Shown here: piece after piece, positions 9,951 to 18,239 of the stretch
How positions within the stretch are numbered: the stretch's first letter is position 1
How the letters are laid out: every line of letters starts with the position of its first letter
NCBI GenBank assembly: GCA_030812955.1
Contig: JAUSTR010000004.1
Coordinates: 1-64,000 of the forward strand
DNA: 64,000 bases
From: Bacillus alveayuensis
GTDB lineage: Bacteria > Bacillota > Bacilli > Bacillales > Aeribacillaceae
Direction: 5' to 3'
Program-made: the position numbers and the translations under genes
Notes under the pieces: model-generated
Databases searched by the model: none
Told to the model about the DNA's origin: nothing
What the model saw: only the letters and a program-made list of their open reading frames with translations

Positions 9951-11030
9951 TTAATACTTTTTTCTGAAATCTGCCATAAATTGTGCTAGTTTTTCACACG
10001 CTTCTAAAGGTACAGCGTTGTATATGGAAGCACGACAACCACCAACGGAGCGATGACCATTTAGGCCTATTAAATTTTGTTCTTTCGCTTTTTCAAGGAA
10101 TTGTTGTGTTAGTTCTTTTGACGGTAATGTAAAGGTGACATTCATGTTAGAACGGCTGTCTTGATGAGCATGTGGCTTGTAAAAACCTTCACTCTCATCG
10201 ATAGCTCTATAAACGATTTCTGCTTTTTCTTTGTTTCTTTGTTCAATTTTTAGTAGACCACCTTCTGTTTGCACCCATTCAAGAACTAGGGAAAGCATGT
10301 AAATAGCAAAAGTAGGTGGTGTATTGTATAAAGAATTTTTATTGGCATGTGTTTGATAATTTAATATGGTAGGAACATAATTATTGGTCTTTTCGAGTAA
10401 GTCTTTTCGAATAATTACAACAGTTACTCCTGATGGGCCTAAATTTTTCTGAGCGCCAGCATAAATAAGATCAAATTGTTCGACATTGATTTCACGGCTT
10501 AAAATATCACTTGACATATCGGCAATTAATGGAATATTCGTTTTCGGGAACTTTTTCCATTGCGTACCGAAAATAGTATTATTTGAAGTGATATGTAAAT
10601 ATGCCGCATCATGAAGATTTTCTGTTTGAAAATCGTATGGAATATGCGTGTAGTTCGCCTCTTTACTTGAAGCAATGACATCTGTTTTTCCAATTTTACT
10701 TGCTTCTTTTAAAGCTTTTTCAGACCAAGACCCTGTAAGAACAAAATAAGCCTTTTTTTCCTGAGGCAAGAAGTTCATTGGAATCATGGCAAATTGGAGG
10801 CTTGCTCCACCTTGTAAAAATAAAATGTCGTAAGAATCCGGAACTCGTAATATTTCTTTTAATAATTGCTTTGCCTTGTTATGGACTTCATCATACGCTT
10901 GGCTGCGATGGCTAAGCTCCATAACAGACATACCTGTTCCGTTAAAGTTTAATAATTCCGATTGTGCTTTTTCCAACACAGCTAATGGTAATGCTGATGG
11001 TCCTGCATTAAAGTTATATGCTCGATTCAT
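9951..11030 (-). CDS. serC: SerC, phosphoserine aminotransferase
   Basis: PLP enzyme that converts 3-phosphohydroxypyruvate and glutamate to phosphoserine in serine synthesis; it can also serve pyridoxal phosphate synthesis in some bacteria. The 359 residues cover the full class V aminotransferase fold. The family start NFNAGPS is at residues 6-12, the schiff-base lysine lies in the AGAQKNLGPSG motif near residue 195, and the C-terminal GHRSVGGCRASIYNAV is intact. It is transcribed alone on the minus strand. No T-box or other leader was found upstream; a MITE lies 87 bases before the start. Confidence 0.96.
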   Translation of the reverse strand: MNRAYNFNAGPSALPLAVLEKAQSELLNFNGTGMSVMELSHRSQAYDEVHNKAKQLLKEILRVPDSYDILFLQGGASLQFAMIPMNFLPQEKKAYFVLTGSWSEKALKEASKIGKTDVIASSKEANYTHIPYDFQTENLHDAAYLHITSNNTIFGTQWKKFPKTNIPLIADMSSDILSREINVEQFDLIYAGAQKNLGPSGVTVVIIRKDLLEKTNNYVPTILNYQTHANKNSLYNTPPTFAIYMLSLVLEWVQTEGGLLKIEQRNKEKAEIVYRAIDESEGFYKPHAHQDSRSNMNVTFTLPSKELTQQFLEKAKEQNLIGLNGHRSVGGCRASIYNAVPLEACEKLAQFMADFRKKY

Positions 11031-11117
11031 ATCTTTCCCTCATTTCCCTTTTCTATCATTTTTTATTAACATCCTACCATGAAACAAGTTTTGGATAAAT
11101 ATGAATTTTTTCAAAAA

Positions 11118-11204
11118 GGCTCTTTTCTAAAAGAGTGTTGCTTTACTATACTATAGATTTTCGATTTTCAAGCAAGCGATATGCTTGAGTTTATGAAAAC
11201 AGCC
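11118..11204 (+). repeat. MITE family 1, copy 2 (short form)
   Basis: An 87-bp element starting GGCTCTTTTC and ending GAAAACAGCC, imperfect terminal inverted repeats of each other (GGCTsTTTTC). It is flanked by TTCAAAAA and TTTAAAAA, a 7/8 match that fits an 8-bp target duplication. The interior is almost only the common left block plus a small palindrome around gcaagcgatatgcttg. Confidence 0.75.
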
Positions 11205-11227
11205 TTTAAAAAAAGTAAGCAAAAATA

Positions 11228-11252
11228 AGGTCCTTTTTATTGAGGACCTTAT
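11228..11252. terminator. Terminator after hit
   Basis: Stem aaggtcct / aggacctt with a loop of about eight bases (ttttattg), 50 bases beyond the hit stop codon on the minus strand. Confidence 0.65.
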
Positions 11253-11298
11253 TAAACTATTGACATGCTCATTTTTGAAATTGAAAAAATGTTGATCC

Positions 11299-11721
11299 TT
11301 ATTCTAAGCCTTCTCTGATCGTTGAAGCGAGATGCTGTAAATCATCCGGTGTATATTCGCTTGCGTGAGATTTCCAAACAGCACCAAAGCCGTCGCCTTT
11401 CCCATAGCGAGGGATGATATGGATATGGTAGTGAAAAACTGTTTGACCAGCTTGCTCGCCATTGTTGTTGATTAAATTAAGGCCAACTGGCTGAAATTGT
11501 TTTTTAATAGCATTGGCGATTTTCGGTACTGCTTCGAAAAGGTTGCGGGAAATTTCAGGTGTCAGCTCAAAAATATCTTTTTTATGTACTTTCGGAATGA
11601 CAAGAGTATGCCCTTTTGTTACTTGCGTAATGTCCATAAAGGCTAATACGTGCTCATCCTCATACACTTTCGCACTTGGAATTTCGTCATGAATAATTTT
11701 GCAAAAAACACAATCGCTCAT
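11299..11721 (-). CDS. hit: Hit, HIT-family nucleotide-binding hydrolase
   Basis: A 140-residue histidine-triad protein that hydrolyses nucleoside phosphoramidates or dinucleotides in characterised homologues. The catalytic triad motif HYHIHIIPR is near residue 95-104. An N-terminal CVFCKI (residues 4-9) carries zinc-ligand cysteines. It lies divergently upstream of ecsA as in B. subtilis, but here a structured RNA is inserted in the intergenic space. The ribosome-binding site on the minus strand (aaggaaaggg) precedes the ATG. Confidence 0.94.
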   Translation of the reverse strand: MSDCVFCKIIHDEIPSAKVYEDEHVLAFMDITQVTKGHTLVIPKVHKKDIFELTPEISRNLFEAVPKIANAIKKQFQPVGLNLINNNGEQAGQTVFHYHIHIIPRYGKGDGFGAVWKSHASEYTPDDLQHLASTIREGLE

Positions 11722-11789
11722 ATGAACACTCCCTTTCCTTTATTTACATTTATATTACCATAGTGAAAAAAGGGGTGGAATGATTGACA

Positions 11790-12066
11790 TAATAAAAAGG
11801 GAACGGATCGTTGTGACCGTTCCCTTGAAGAGGGAAAATTTAGTGAAACAAGGCTTAATTGTCTTTGACAAACACCTCATTTACTAAAAAAATGATGTTA
11901 CAGTGATGGACCTCTGTTCAAAGCAACCATCCCCTTTTAAGAGATGTTTTCACAGCAACAACTGTGTTGACCATCTCCATATAGGCCGGGAAAAGTTTAA
12001 TTGCAGCTGATGTTACATCACTGAATGGTCTTTAACAAACACCTCATTTATTCGGTTTCCCTCTTC
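11790..12066 (-). ncRNA. Candidate structured non-coding RNA between hit and ecsA
   Basis: A 240-base region closed by a perfect 11-bp stem (GAAGAGGGAAA at 12066-12056 pairing with 11837-11827, minus strand). It is followed directly by a strong intrinsic terminator whose T-run (cccttttta) is on the minus strand. Inside are CAGTGATG/CATCACTG pairing across the arms (about 11900 and 12017) and a distal hairpin GAGATG...CATCTC with CACAG/CTGTG above it (11941-11977). The overall shape is a long interrupted rod, somewhat like 6S RNA, but no 6S or other known family could be recognised. Two 25-base direct repeats (11861-11885 and 12028-12052, two mismatches) lie in opposite arms. No convincing promoter or reading frame was found. 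Confidence 0.55.
11797..11826 (-). terminator. Intrinsic terminator of the candidate ncRNA
   Basis: A 10-bp perfect stem (aagggaacgg / ccgttccctt) with a 10-base loop, followed on the minus strand by tttattatg. It lies upstream of hit, so it ends a transcript coming from the ecsA side, not hit itself. Confidence 0.8.
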
Positions 12067-12180
12067 ATGAAATATCATGTCCAATTATGAAGTGTTCATA
12101 CTTTTTTTAAAGAAGAAATAATGGGTAAAAATTTGGTATGATAAATATGTAACAATTCATAAAGAAAGGGTTCTTTCAAG

Positions 12181-12918
12181 ATGACGCTACTAAAAGTTGA
12201 AGGCTTAACAGGCGGTTATTCAAAAAATCCAGTATTGAAAAATATTTCCTTTGAAGTAAATCAAAATGAAATGGTCGGTTTAATTGGGTTAAATGGTGCA
12301 GGGAAAAGCACAACGATTAAACATATAATTGGCCTTATGGAACCGAGAAAAGGAACGATTAAAATAAATGGTAAAACATTGGCGGAAAATCCGGAACAGT
12401 ACCGTAAGCAATTTAGCTTTATCCCTGAGTCCCCCATTTTATATGAAGAACTGACTTTATATGAACATTTGCAACTAACAGCAATGGCATATGGAATTGA
12501 TGAAAAAACGTTTGAAGAACGACTTCATCCATTATTAAAAGAGTTTCGCATGGATAAAAGACTGAAATGGTTCCCGGCGCATTTTTCCAAAGGAATGAAA
12601 CAAAAGGTTATGATTATGTGTGCATTTTTAGTCAATCCTTCTTTATATATCATTGATGAACCATTTGTCGGTTTAGATCCGTTAGCCATCCATTCGTTGT
12701 TAGAGATGATGGATACAGCAAAACAGTCCGGATCAGGAATTTTAATGTCTACACATATTTTAGCGACAGCAGAACGTTATTGTGATTCGTTTATTATTTT
12801 GCATGAAGGGGAGATTCGGGCAAAAGGGACGTTAAAAGAACTGCAAAAGCAATTTAATATGCCGAATGCTGCACTAGATGATATATATATTCACTTAACG
12901 AAGGAGCAAGGGAAATGA
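12181..12918 (+). CDS. ecsA: EcsA, ABC transporter ATPase
   Basis: ATP-binding subunit of the EcsAB transporter, which in B. subtilis affects protein secretion, competence, sporulation and intramembrane proteolysis by RasP. It has 245 residues with Walker A GLNGAGKST (about 37-45), a signature region HFSKGMKQK and Walker B LYIIDEP. The signature reads SKGMK in place of the standard SGGQ, as is usual in Ecs/Nat-type exporters. The ATG follows gaaaggg. The stop overlaps the ecsB start by 4 bases, so the two are translationally coupled. The substrate is not established. Confidence 0.95.
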   Translation: MTLLKVEGLTGGYSKNPVLKNISFEVNQNEMVGLIGLNGAGKSTTIKHIIGLMEPRKGTIKINGKTLAENPEQYRKQFSFIPESPILYEELTLYEHLQLTAMAYGIDEKTFEERLHPLLKEFRMDKRLKWFPAHFSKGMKQKVMIMCAFLVNPSLYIIDEPFVGLDPLAIHSLLEMMDTAKQSGSGILMSTHILATAERYCDSFIILHEGEIRAKGTLKELQKQFNMPNAALDDIYIHLTKEQGK

Positions 12919-14132
12919 AATCGGTTCAAGACATTTGGCGGCTTCGCCTAACCGAATATATAAAAGAGACTCGTATGTATTTACGGTACATGTTCAATGA
13001 TCATCTTCTCTTTGTTTTAATTTTTGTTGTAGGAGGAGGAGCGTATTGGTATCAAGGATGGCTAAAAAGCATACCTGCTGACTTTCCAGCTGCCTTTGTT
13101 ATCGCTTTTCTTTTAACGCTAACGACTACATTTGCCCATGTCCGTACATTGTTAAAAGAAGCCGATATCGTATTCCTTCTTCCACTTGAAAGGAAAATGT
13201 CTCCGTATTTCCGAAATGCTTTGATCTTTAGTTATATTTCGCAATTGTATTCCATAATTGCAGCAACGTTGATCATGATTCCTATGTATGTAAAAGTTTT
13301 TCCGGTTCATCAATACGATTTAATGCTCCTTTTTATACAGCTTTTACTAATCAAATGGTGGAATCAATGGATTCAATGGAAAATGACAATTTTTCCAGAT
13401 CGTTTTTCACAATTCATGGATGTTTTGATTCGTTTTTTCCTAAATTTCCTTCTTCTATATTTTCTCATTAGCAAAGAGTATCCATTTGTGATGACGCTTT
13501 ATCTCATTATTGTATTGTATGCTTACTATTTTGTGCGGATCACGAAAAACAAACCGTTAAAATGGGAGTATTTAATTGAGGCAGAAAATAGGAGACGGAA
13601 TAATTTTTATCGAATCGCTCATTTATTTACAGATGTCCCTAAACTGAAAAATCAAGTGAAGCATCGTAAGTGGATGAATTGGATTTTTAATCTCATTTCT
13701 CATCAGCAAAAAAATACGTATTTATATTTGTTCACCCGTTCATTTATGAGAACTGGCGACTATTTTGGAATTTTTGTTCGCTTATTAGTTATTGGAGCTG
13801 TCATTCTTTTTCTTGTGCCGTTGTCATTTGTTGGATATATTTTTTTAGCTGCTTCACTTTTATTTTTAACAGGAATACAGCTCGTTCGTTTGCATAAGCA
13901 ATATGAAATGTTCATCATACCACAATTATATCCAGTTTCAAACAAAGCGAAAGTAAATAGCTTTTTAACATTATTATTCATCATGCTTGTCATTCAAGAA
14001 GCTGTCTTTGCGATCGCTGTCTTCATGAAAAAAGGCTTTGGATTTAGTATTGGACACTTGGCAGTTAACCTTCTATTTATTTATGTTTTTGTTTATTTAT
14101 ATATTAAGAAACGATTTTTGACGCAAAGCTAA
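12915..14132 (+). CDS. ecsB: EcsB, ABC transporter membrane subunit
   Basis: Membrane partner of EcsA, 405 residues. Several hydrophobic helices are visible at about 30-46, 58-78, 100-135, 172-220, 290-325 and 350-400, separated by a basic cytosolic loop around 220-275. It starts inside the ecsA stop (ATGA overlap). In B. subtilis the operon continues with ecsC; here the gene is followed by a G+C-rich folded element and no ecsC, so the operon is reduced to two genes in this window. Confidence 0.93.
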   Translation: MKSVQDIWRLRLTEYIKETRMYLRYMFNDHLLFVLIFVVGGGAYWYQGWLKSIPADFPAAFVIAFLLTLTTTFAHVRTLLKEADIVFLLPLERKMSPYFRNALIFSYISQLYSIIAATLIMIPMYVKVFPVHQYDLMLLFIQLLLIKWWNQWIQWKMTIFPDRFSQFMDVLIRFFLNFLLLYFLISKEYPFVMTLYLIIVLYAYYFVRITKNKPLKWEYLIEAENRRRNNFYRIAHLFTDVPKLKNQVKHRKWMNWIFNLISHQQKNTYLYLFTRSFMRTGDYFGIFVRLLVIGAVILFLVPLSFVGYIFLAASLLFLTGIQLVRLHKQYEMFIIPQLYPVSNKAKVNSFLTLLFIMLVIQEAVFAIAVFMKKGFGFSIGHLAVNLLFIYVFVYLYIKKRFLTQS

Positions 14133-14141
14133 GTTTACCAC

Positions 14142-14365
14142 TTGCCCTCTTCGCCGTGTCAAGGAGAACGTGGAATACCGGATCGAAGCGAAGATATGCC
14201 CGAAAGCTCCTTGACACGCCTGGTCCTTGACAACATGATGATGGGTCCGGGAAGGCGACCGTCAGGGAGACTTGCCGGACTTACCAACCGTACATCAAGT
14301 CATCAGGTCCATGTTGTCTATCAAAGGGGAATTTACCCAATAATTTGGACTTGACCGGAGCAAGA
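14142..14365. repeat. G+C-rich, highly folded element of unknown type
   Basis: Base composition rises clearly above the A+T-rich surroundings. Several stems are visible: an 11-bp perfect stem GTGTCAAGGAG (14156-14166) with CTCCTTGACAC (14207-14217); a 10-bp stem with one mismatch GTCCGGGAAG (14245-14254) with CTTGCCGGAC (14271-14280); and an outer pairing of caacatg (14231-14237) with catgttg (14310-14316). A 70-codon frame crosses it but has no ribosome-binding site. It may be a small non-autonomous mobile element or a structured RNA; no terminal repeats or target duplication were found. Confidence 0.5.
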
Positions 14366-14411
14366 AATTCTATATATTAATTATTACCAATCTTTTAACA
14401 GGTTGACTATT

Positions 14412-14455
14412 AAACTAGACCTCCTGATTATTCAAAAATCAAGGAGGTCTAGTTT
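14412..14455. terminator. Strong bidirectional terminator
   Basis: A 14-bp perfect stem (aaactagacctcct / aggaggtctagttt) followed by a T-run on the plus strand. It can end ecsAB transcription and also the minus-strand small gene at 14484-14642. Confidence 0.85.
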
Positions 14456-14483
14456 TTGGAACATTAATTTTTCACATCTTTTT

Positions 14484-14642
14484 TTAGTTGTTAAAAACTT
14501 TTAAAATAAAGATAGCACTAAAAAAAAGAGTTGGTATCCCTATGATAAAATAAAGAATACCTTTGGGCATAAACATATCATAAAAATATAAAAATAATGC
14601 CACCCAAATAAATAGGAAAACGTATTTGTTTAAATTTTTCAT
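14484..14642 (-). CDS. Small hypothetical membrane peptide (possible immunity peptide)
   Basis: A 52-residue product with two hydrophobic helices (about 7-24 and 28-48) joined by a short turn (YDMFMPKG) and a basic N-terminus (MKNLNKY). The ribosome-binding site aaagggtgatt lies 12 bases before the ATG. It begins 24 bases after the end of the broken Ala/Gly-rich gene at 14666-15115, in the same direction. The pair resembles the layout of a small membrane-active peptide and its immunity partner, but this is only inference from shape and position. Not recognised by sequence. Confidence 0.5.
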   Translation of the reverse strand: MKNLNKYVFLFIWVALFLYFYDMFMPKGILYFIIGIPTLFFSAIFILKVFNN

Positions 14643-14665
14643 TGACAATCAATCACCCTTTAAAT

Positions 14666-15115
14666 TTAATAAAGGTCTATCCAACCATTATTAGGTCTCT
14701 TATCTCTTTTATCAAGCTGTTTAGCAATTTGAGTTCCAATATCTAAATAATTTAAGGCAACAGCGACAGAAACGCCTACAGCTAAAGCTAACTTTGGTGC
14801 TCCCCATGCTTTTAAACGACTAACTACAGTTTTGGTAAACAATCTTTGTGCCTCTTCTTTACCTTTTTTTATAATAAATGATTGAATAGCTCCGACTCCA
14901 CCGCCAACAGCAAAACCAATAGCAGCATTAAATACAGCCCCAGCAAACTTTACACCAACTTTAACTTGAAAAGCATGTGCAGTTTCGACACAAATGGTTT
15001 ATTTAAAACATCTTTTATTGAGACTTGTACCTCAACATTATCATTGTACGTTGAATTATTAATTTCCTCAATTTGTTCTTCTAGTTCAGTTAAATATTGC
15101 GATAATGATTTTCAT
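14666..15115 (-). pseudogene. Broken gene for an Ala/Gly-rich membrane-type protein
   Basis: A continuous minus-strand frame from 14998 to 14666 encodes about 110 residues with a hydrophobic Ala/Gly segment (FAGAVFNAAIGFAVGGG), a basic helix (LFTKTVVSRLKAWGAPK), a second hydrophobic stretch and the tail NNGWIDLY. It has no start codon. Another frame carries an acidic N-terminal part (LTELEEQIEEIN, then VQVSIKDVLNKPF) up to about 14985. A one-base frameshift there would join the two. A stop also blocks the 5' side near 15105, and the start is lost where the fragment meets the end of the Amt gene. The family was not recognised; a bacteriocin-like or secreted-toxin-like precursor is possible. 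Confidence 0.55.
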
Positions 15116-15120
15116 AAATA

Positions 15121-17451
15121 TTATGAATGGACAGGCACTGACTGAGCATGTTTTGCACTTGTTTTAAATTGACCCACTTTTTCCTCTAATTCCTTCGTGA
15201 TGATAGATAAGGTTCTTGTCTTCTGAGTGATGTGTTGGAGATCATGGAATGTTTTTTTCGACGCTTCGGCAATGCTTTCCGACATAGCTGAAATTTCCTC
15301 TAACTGTGCCATTTTTTCCTGTCTCGAAGCTTCTAATTCGGATGAATTTTCATAAATTCTCTCGAAAGTTGTCAAAAATTGTTGTGTTTCTTTATGAACG
15401 TTATCGATTTTCTCTAAAATTTGTCTGATATTTTCCATTTCATTTGTCATGGTATGGAATACTTTATCCATGCTAACATAAACTTGATCAATTTGTATAA
15501 CTCCTTGTTTCAAACCGAAAAGATTCGTCTCAATTGAATCTCTTATTTTCTTTACTGAAGATTTCGTTTGCTCCGATAATTTGTTAATCTCATTTGCCAC
15601 TACAGCGAAACCTTTCCCGGATTCTCCAGCTCGTGTAGCTTCAATTTGAGCATTGAGAGAAAGCAAATTAATTTGTTTGGATACACTTTCAATTAAATTG
15701 ATAGCATCTCCAACTTCATCGGTAAAAATATTTAAATTGTGAATATGTGATTTAATTGCATCCATTGAGTGCATCGTTTCATTCATTTCGCCTTGCACTT
15801 GTTTGATCCAGTCTGATACATGTTGACTTAACTGCTTAATGCTATCCATTTCCTGTGTATGAATGTGAAAAGAATCGACACTTTCTCCTATTGTTTTTAA
15901 GACTCTTTGATTATATTGATTATCGACATCAATTCCATCACGAATATTTTGAATACTTACATTGGTAGAGTAGGTATTTTCTAGTTGAAGATGCATATGG
16001 CTTTCGATCGAATGTACATGCTCTAACATTTGGGCACTCGAATTTCTAACGGTTTTAACATCTTCCTTAACCGCGACCATGAGTTGATTCAGAGAACTCA
16101 CCATCTCATTAAATGCAGAATTTAATTGTGCCGTATCATCACCAATGTAAACGGGAAGTACTCTCGTTAGATCACCGCGGGATGCGGCAATTTCTTTCAT
16201 TGAAGAAATCGTATCAACCATTGCGATTGTAGCGCCGTGCTCGGAAACATTTAATCCTTCTATTTCTTCTTGTGGTGTGACCCGAACTCTCATCGACATT
16301 TTCATAATCTTAAAAATCAATAAACCAATCAAAAAAGCCCATGCAAAAGCCGTTCCTACTCCTAATGCTTGCACACCTAATTGTTTAAGCCGTCCTCCAG
16401 CGTCCAGCATCTCTTCTTTCGCAAAAAGAGCGACCGCTATTGTTCCCCAAGCGCCGCACACGCCGTGAACCGAAATGGCACCAACAGCATCATCCAATTT
16501 CAATTTTTGATCGATGAAACGCATCGATACGACAACAATCACTCCTCCAATAAAACCCATAATCATAGCGCTTAATGGAGACACTGTATTACATCCTGCT
16601 GTAATTGTCACTAATCCTGCCAAAACGCCATTTAATATATCTTCTACGAGCGGTTTTTGATTTAAAAACCAACTTAGAAACATGGCTGCTATGCCTGCTG
16701 CAGCTGCTGCCAATTGGGTATTGAGCGCTATTACGGCAATGCTTTCATCACCTGAAGTGGTTGAACCTGCATTAAATCCAAACCATCCAAACCATAATAA
16801 AAAAACACCTAAAGTAGCCATCGTTATACTACTGCTATGGATTTTATTCACTGTACCATCTTCATTATATTTTCCAATCCGTGGACCGATTGTGATGACC
16901 CCGGCTAAGGCAACCCAAGCCCCTAAAGAATGAACGACCGTTGAACCTGCAAAATCAATAAATCCCATTTTACTTAGCCAGCCATCTTGATCGGTGATAT
17001 ATAAATTCCCCCATGCCCAATGTCCAAAAAGAGGGTATATAAATAAAGATATGGCAAAAGAAATGACTAAATAGGAAGAAAAGGTTGTGCGTTCTGCGAT
17101 AGCTCCTGAAACAATAGTTGTAGCCGTACCCGCAAACGCTAATTGGAAAAATAAGAATGCCCATGTCCACGCATTTGCATCAGACATAAAACCTTGCAAA
17201 AAATAACCTCCCGTTCCCAACAATCCATTCATAGTTTCACCAAACATCATCGGGAATCCAACCAAAACGAACACAATTGAAACAATTAGAATGTCGACTA
17301 AATTTTTCATAGCAACATTGATCGAATTTTTAGCACGGACAAGACCGGATTCCAACATGGTAAATCCAGCCTGCATCAAAAATACTAAAGCAGCGGCCAT
17401 CACTGTCCAGACAAAGTTCAAATTCAATTGAAAATTTGTCAATTCTCCCAT
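15121..17451 (-). CDS. Ammonium transporter fused to a methyl-accepting chemoreceptor signalling domain
   Basis: A two-part protein of 776 residues. Residues 1-385 form a complete Amt channel with 11 expected helices, the conserved D166 in DFAGSTVVH, and the twin pore histidines H174 and H329 (ISVHGVCGAWG). After a linker, residues about 400-460 look HAMP-like (GDLTRVLPVYIGDD), and about 470-770 form the helical hairpin of a chemoreceptor. The tip at 596-625 (LSLNAQIEATRAGESGKGF) binds CheA/CheW in the family. No GlnK gene is adjacent. The open frame extends upstream to 17529, but the start MGELTNF is chosen because aggag lies 7 bases before it. Probable role: sensing ammonium and steering motility. 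Transport itself may be retained or lost. Confidence 0.9.
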   Translation of the reverse strand: MGELTNFQLNLNFVWTVMAAALVFLMQAGFTMLESGLVRAKNSINVAMKNLVDILIVSIVFVLVGFPMMFGETMNGLLGTGGYFLQGFMSDANAWTWAFLFFQLAFAGTATTIVSGAIAERTTFSSYLVISFAISLFIYPLFGHWAWGNLYITDQDGWLSKMGFIDFAGSTVVHSLGAWVALAGVITIGPRIGKYNEDGTVNKIHSSSITMATLGVFLLWFGWFGFNAGSTTSGDESIAVIALNTQLAAAAAGIAAMFLSWFLNQKPLVEDILNGVLAGLVTITAGCNTVSPLSAMIMGFIGGVIVVVSMRFIDQKLKLDDAVGAISVHGVCGAWGTIAVALFAKEEMLDAGGRLKQLGVQALGVGTAFAWAFLIGLLIFKIMKMSMRVRVTPQEEIEGLNVSEHGATIAMVDTISSMKEIAASRGDLTRVLPVYIGDDTAQLNSAFNEMVSSLNQLMVAVKEDVKTVRNSSAQMLEHVHSIESHMHLQLENTYSTNVSIQNIRDGIDVDNQYNQRVLKTIGESVDSFHIHTQEMDSIKQLSQHVSDWIKQVQGEMNETMHSMDAIKSHIHNLNIFTDEVGDAINLIESVSKQINLLSLNAQIEATRAGESGKGFAVVANEINKLSEQTKSSVKKIRDSIETNLFGLKQGVIQIDQVYVSMDKVFHTMTNEMENIRQILEKIDNVHKETQQFLTTFERIYENSSELEASRQEKMAQLEEISAMSESIAEASKKTFHDLQHITQKTRTLSIITKELEEKVGQFKTSAKHAQSVPVHS

Positions 17452-17608
17452 CTCCACACTCCTCATTACAAAATATTCAAATGGATTAGAACTTAAAAAA
17501 ATGTTATCATTAATAACTAATAATGTCAATTTTCATTACATAAGATTGTTTATTGTTATTTTTTAATTGTTATATGTAATAAAATCTTACATTTATTTTC
17601 GTGCAACA

Positions 17609-17643
17609 AAAAAGAAGCTGGTTGCATATTCCAGCTTCTTTTT
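17609..17643. terminator. Terminator of hmoB
   Basis: A 13-bp stem (aaaaagaagctgg / ccagcttcttttt) with a 9-base loop; the T-run reads on the minus strand and the stem overlaps the hmoB stop codon. Confidence 0.85.
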
Positions 17644-18163
17644 ATGTTTCATCTTCTTCTGTGACAACATAGTATGTCTTTACATACGAAGGGCTTGGGA
17701 AAATGTTCTTTTTTGCGGAATCTGTTCCGAGGTGCTTGTTCTTTTGATGTGCTTTCGCAAAGGATTGTGATGTTTTCCAGTTTGTAAAGCTTTTTTCGTC
17801 TTCCCATAATGTCAAAATAATATACGTATCACTTTGTAAAGGCTTGAGAACTCGGATCGCAACAAAACCGCCTTGGTTTTCAATGAGGCGGGCTCGTTCT
17901 TTGAAGGAGTATTCAAATAGCGGCCTTCCTTCATCCGTGACTGGAATATGATTTAAAACAGCAAAACCTTTTTTGCTGACAATGGAGCCAGATTTGTCAA
18001 TCACTTCATATTTTTTAGGCTGTTGAAAAACAGATTCGCCCATCGTCTCATGCATAAGCACTGCGGTATGTTCATTTTGCAAAAATAGCATGCATTCTTG
18101 TGGAAATTGCTTTTGCAATTTGTTTAAATAATCAACAGTTCCATAAGTAATATAAAAATTCAT
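17642..18163 (-). CDS. hmoB: HmoB, heme-degrading monooxygenase
   Basis: Antibiotic-biosynthesis-monooxygenase-fold protein of 173 residues matching B. subtilis HmoB (YhgC), which opens the heme ring and releases iron in the cytosol. The C-terminal half (about 66-165) holds the ABM domain with ALNHIPVTDEGR and the ILTLWEDEKSFTNWKTS block typical of the family. The N-terminal 60 residues are the HmoB-specific extension. It is divergent from pbpF and next to the heme synthesis operon, which fits a role in heme balance. Confidence 0.88.
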   Translation of the reverse strand: MNFYITYGTVDYLNKLQKQFPQECMLFLQNEHTAVLMHETMGESVFQQPKKYEVIDKSGSIVSKKGFAVLNHIPVTDEGRPLFEYSFKERARLIENQGGFVAIRVLKPLQSDTYIILTLWEDEKSFTNWKTSQSFAKAHQKNKHLGTDSAKKNIFPSPSYVKTYYVVTEEDET

Positions 18164-18239
18164 CTTTTCACCTCCTGTATGAGTTCATTATACATATGAG
18201 ATCCATTAATAACCAATAATAAAACTGAGGTGACAGTGA

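Noticed and set aside
11827..12066. Possible 6S RNA (bsrA/bsrB)
   Set aside because: The rod shape is similar, but the location differs from known 6S genes and no promoter-like central bubble could be shown, so only a general ncRNA call is made.
14142..14354. 70-codon open frame on the plus strand after ecsB
   Set aside because: No ribosome-binding site; the sequence is dominated by paired stems, so the frame is likely chance.
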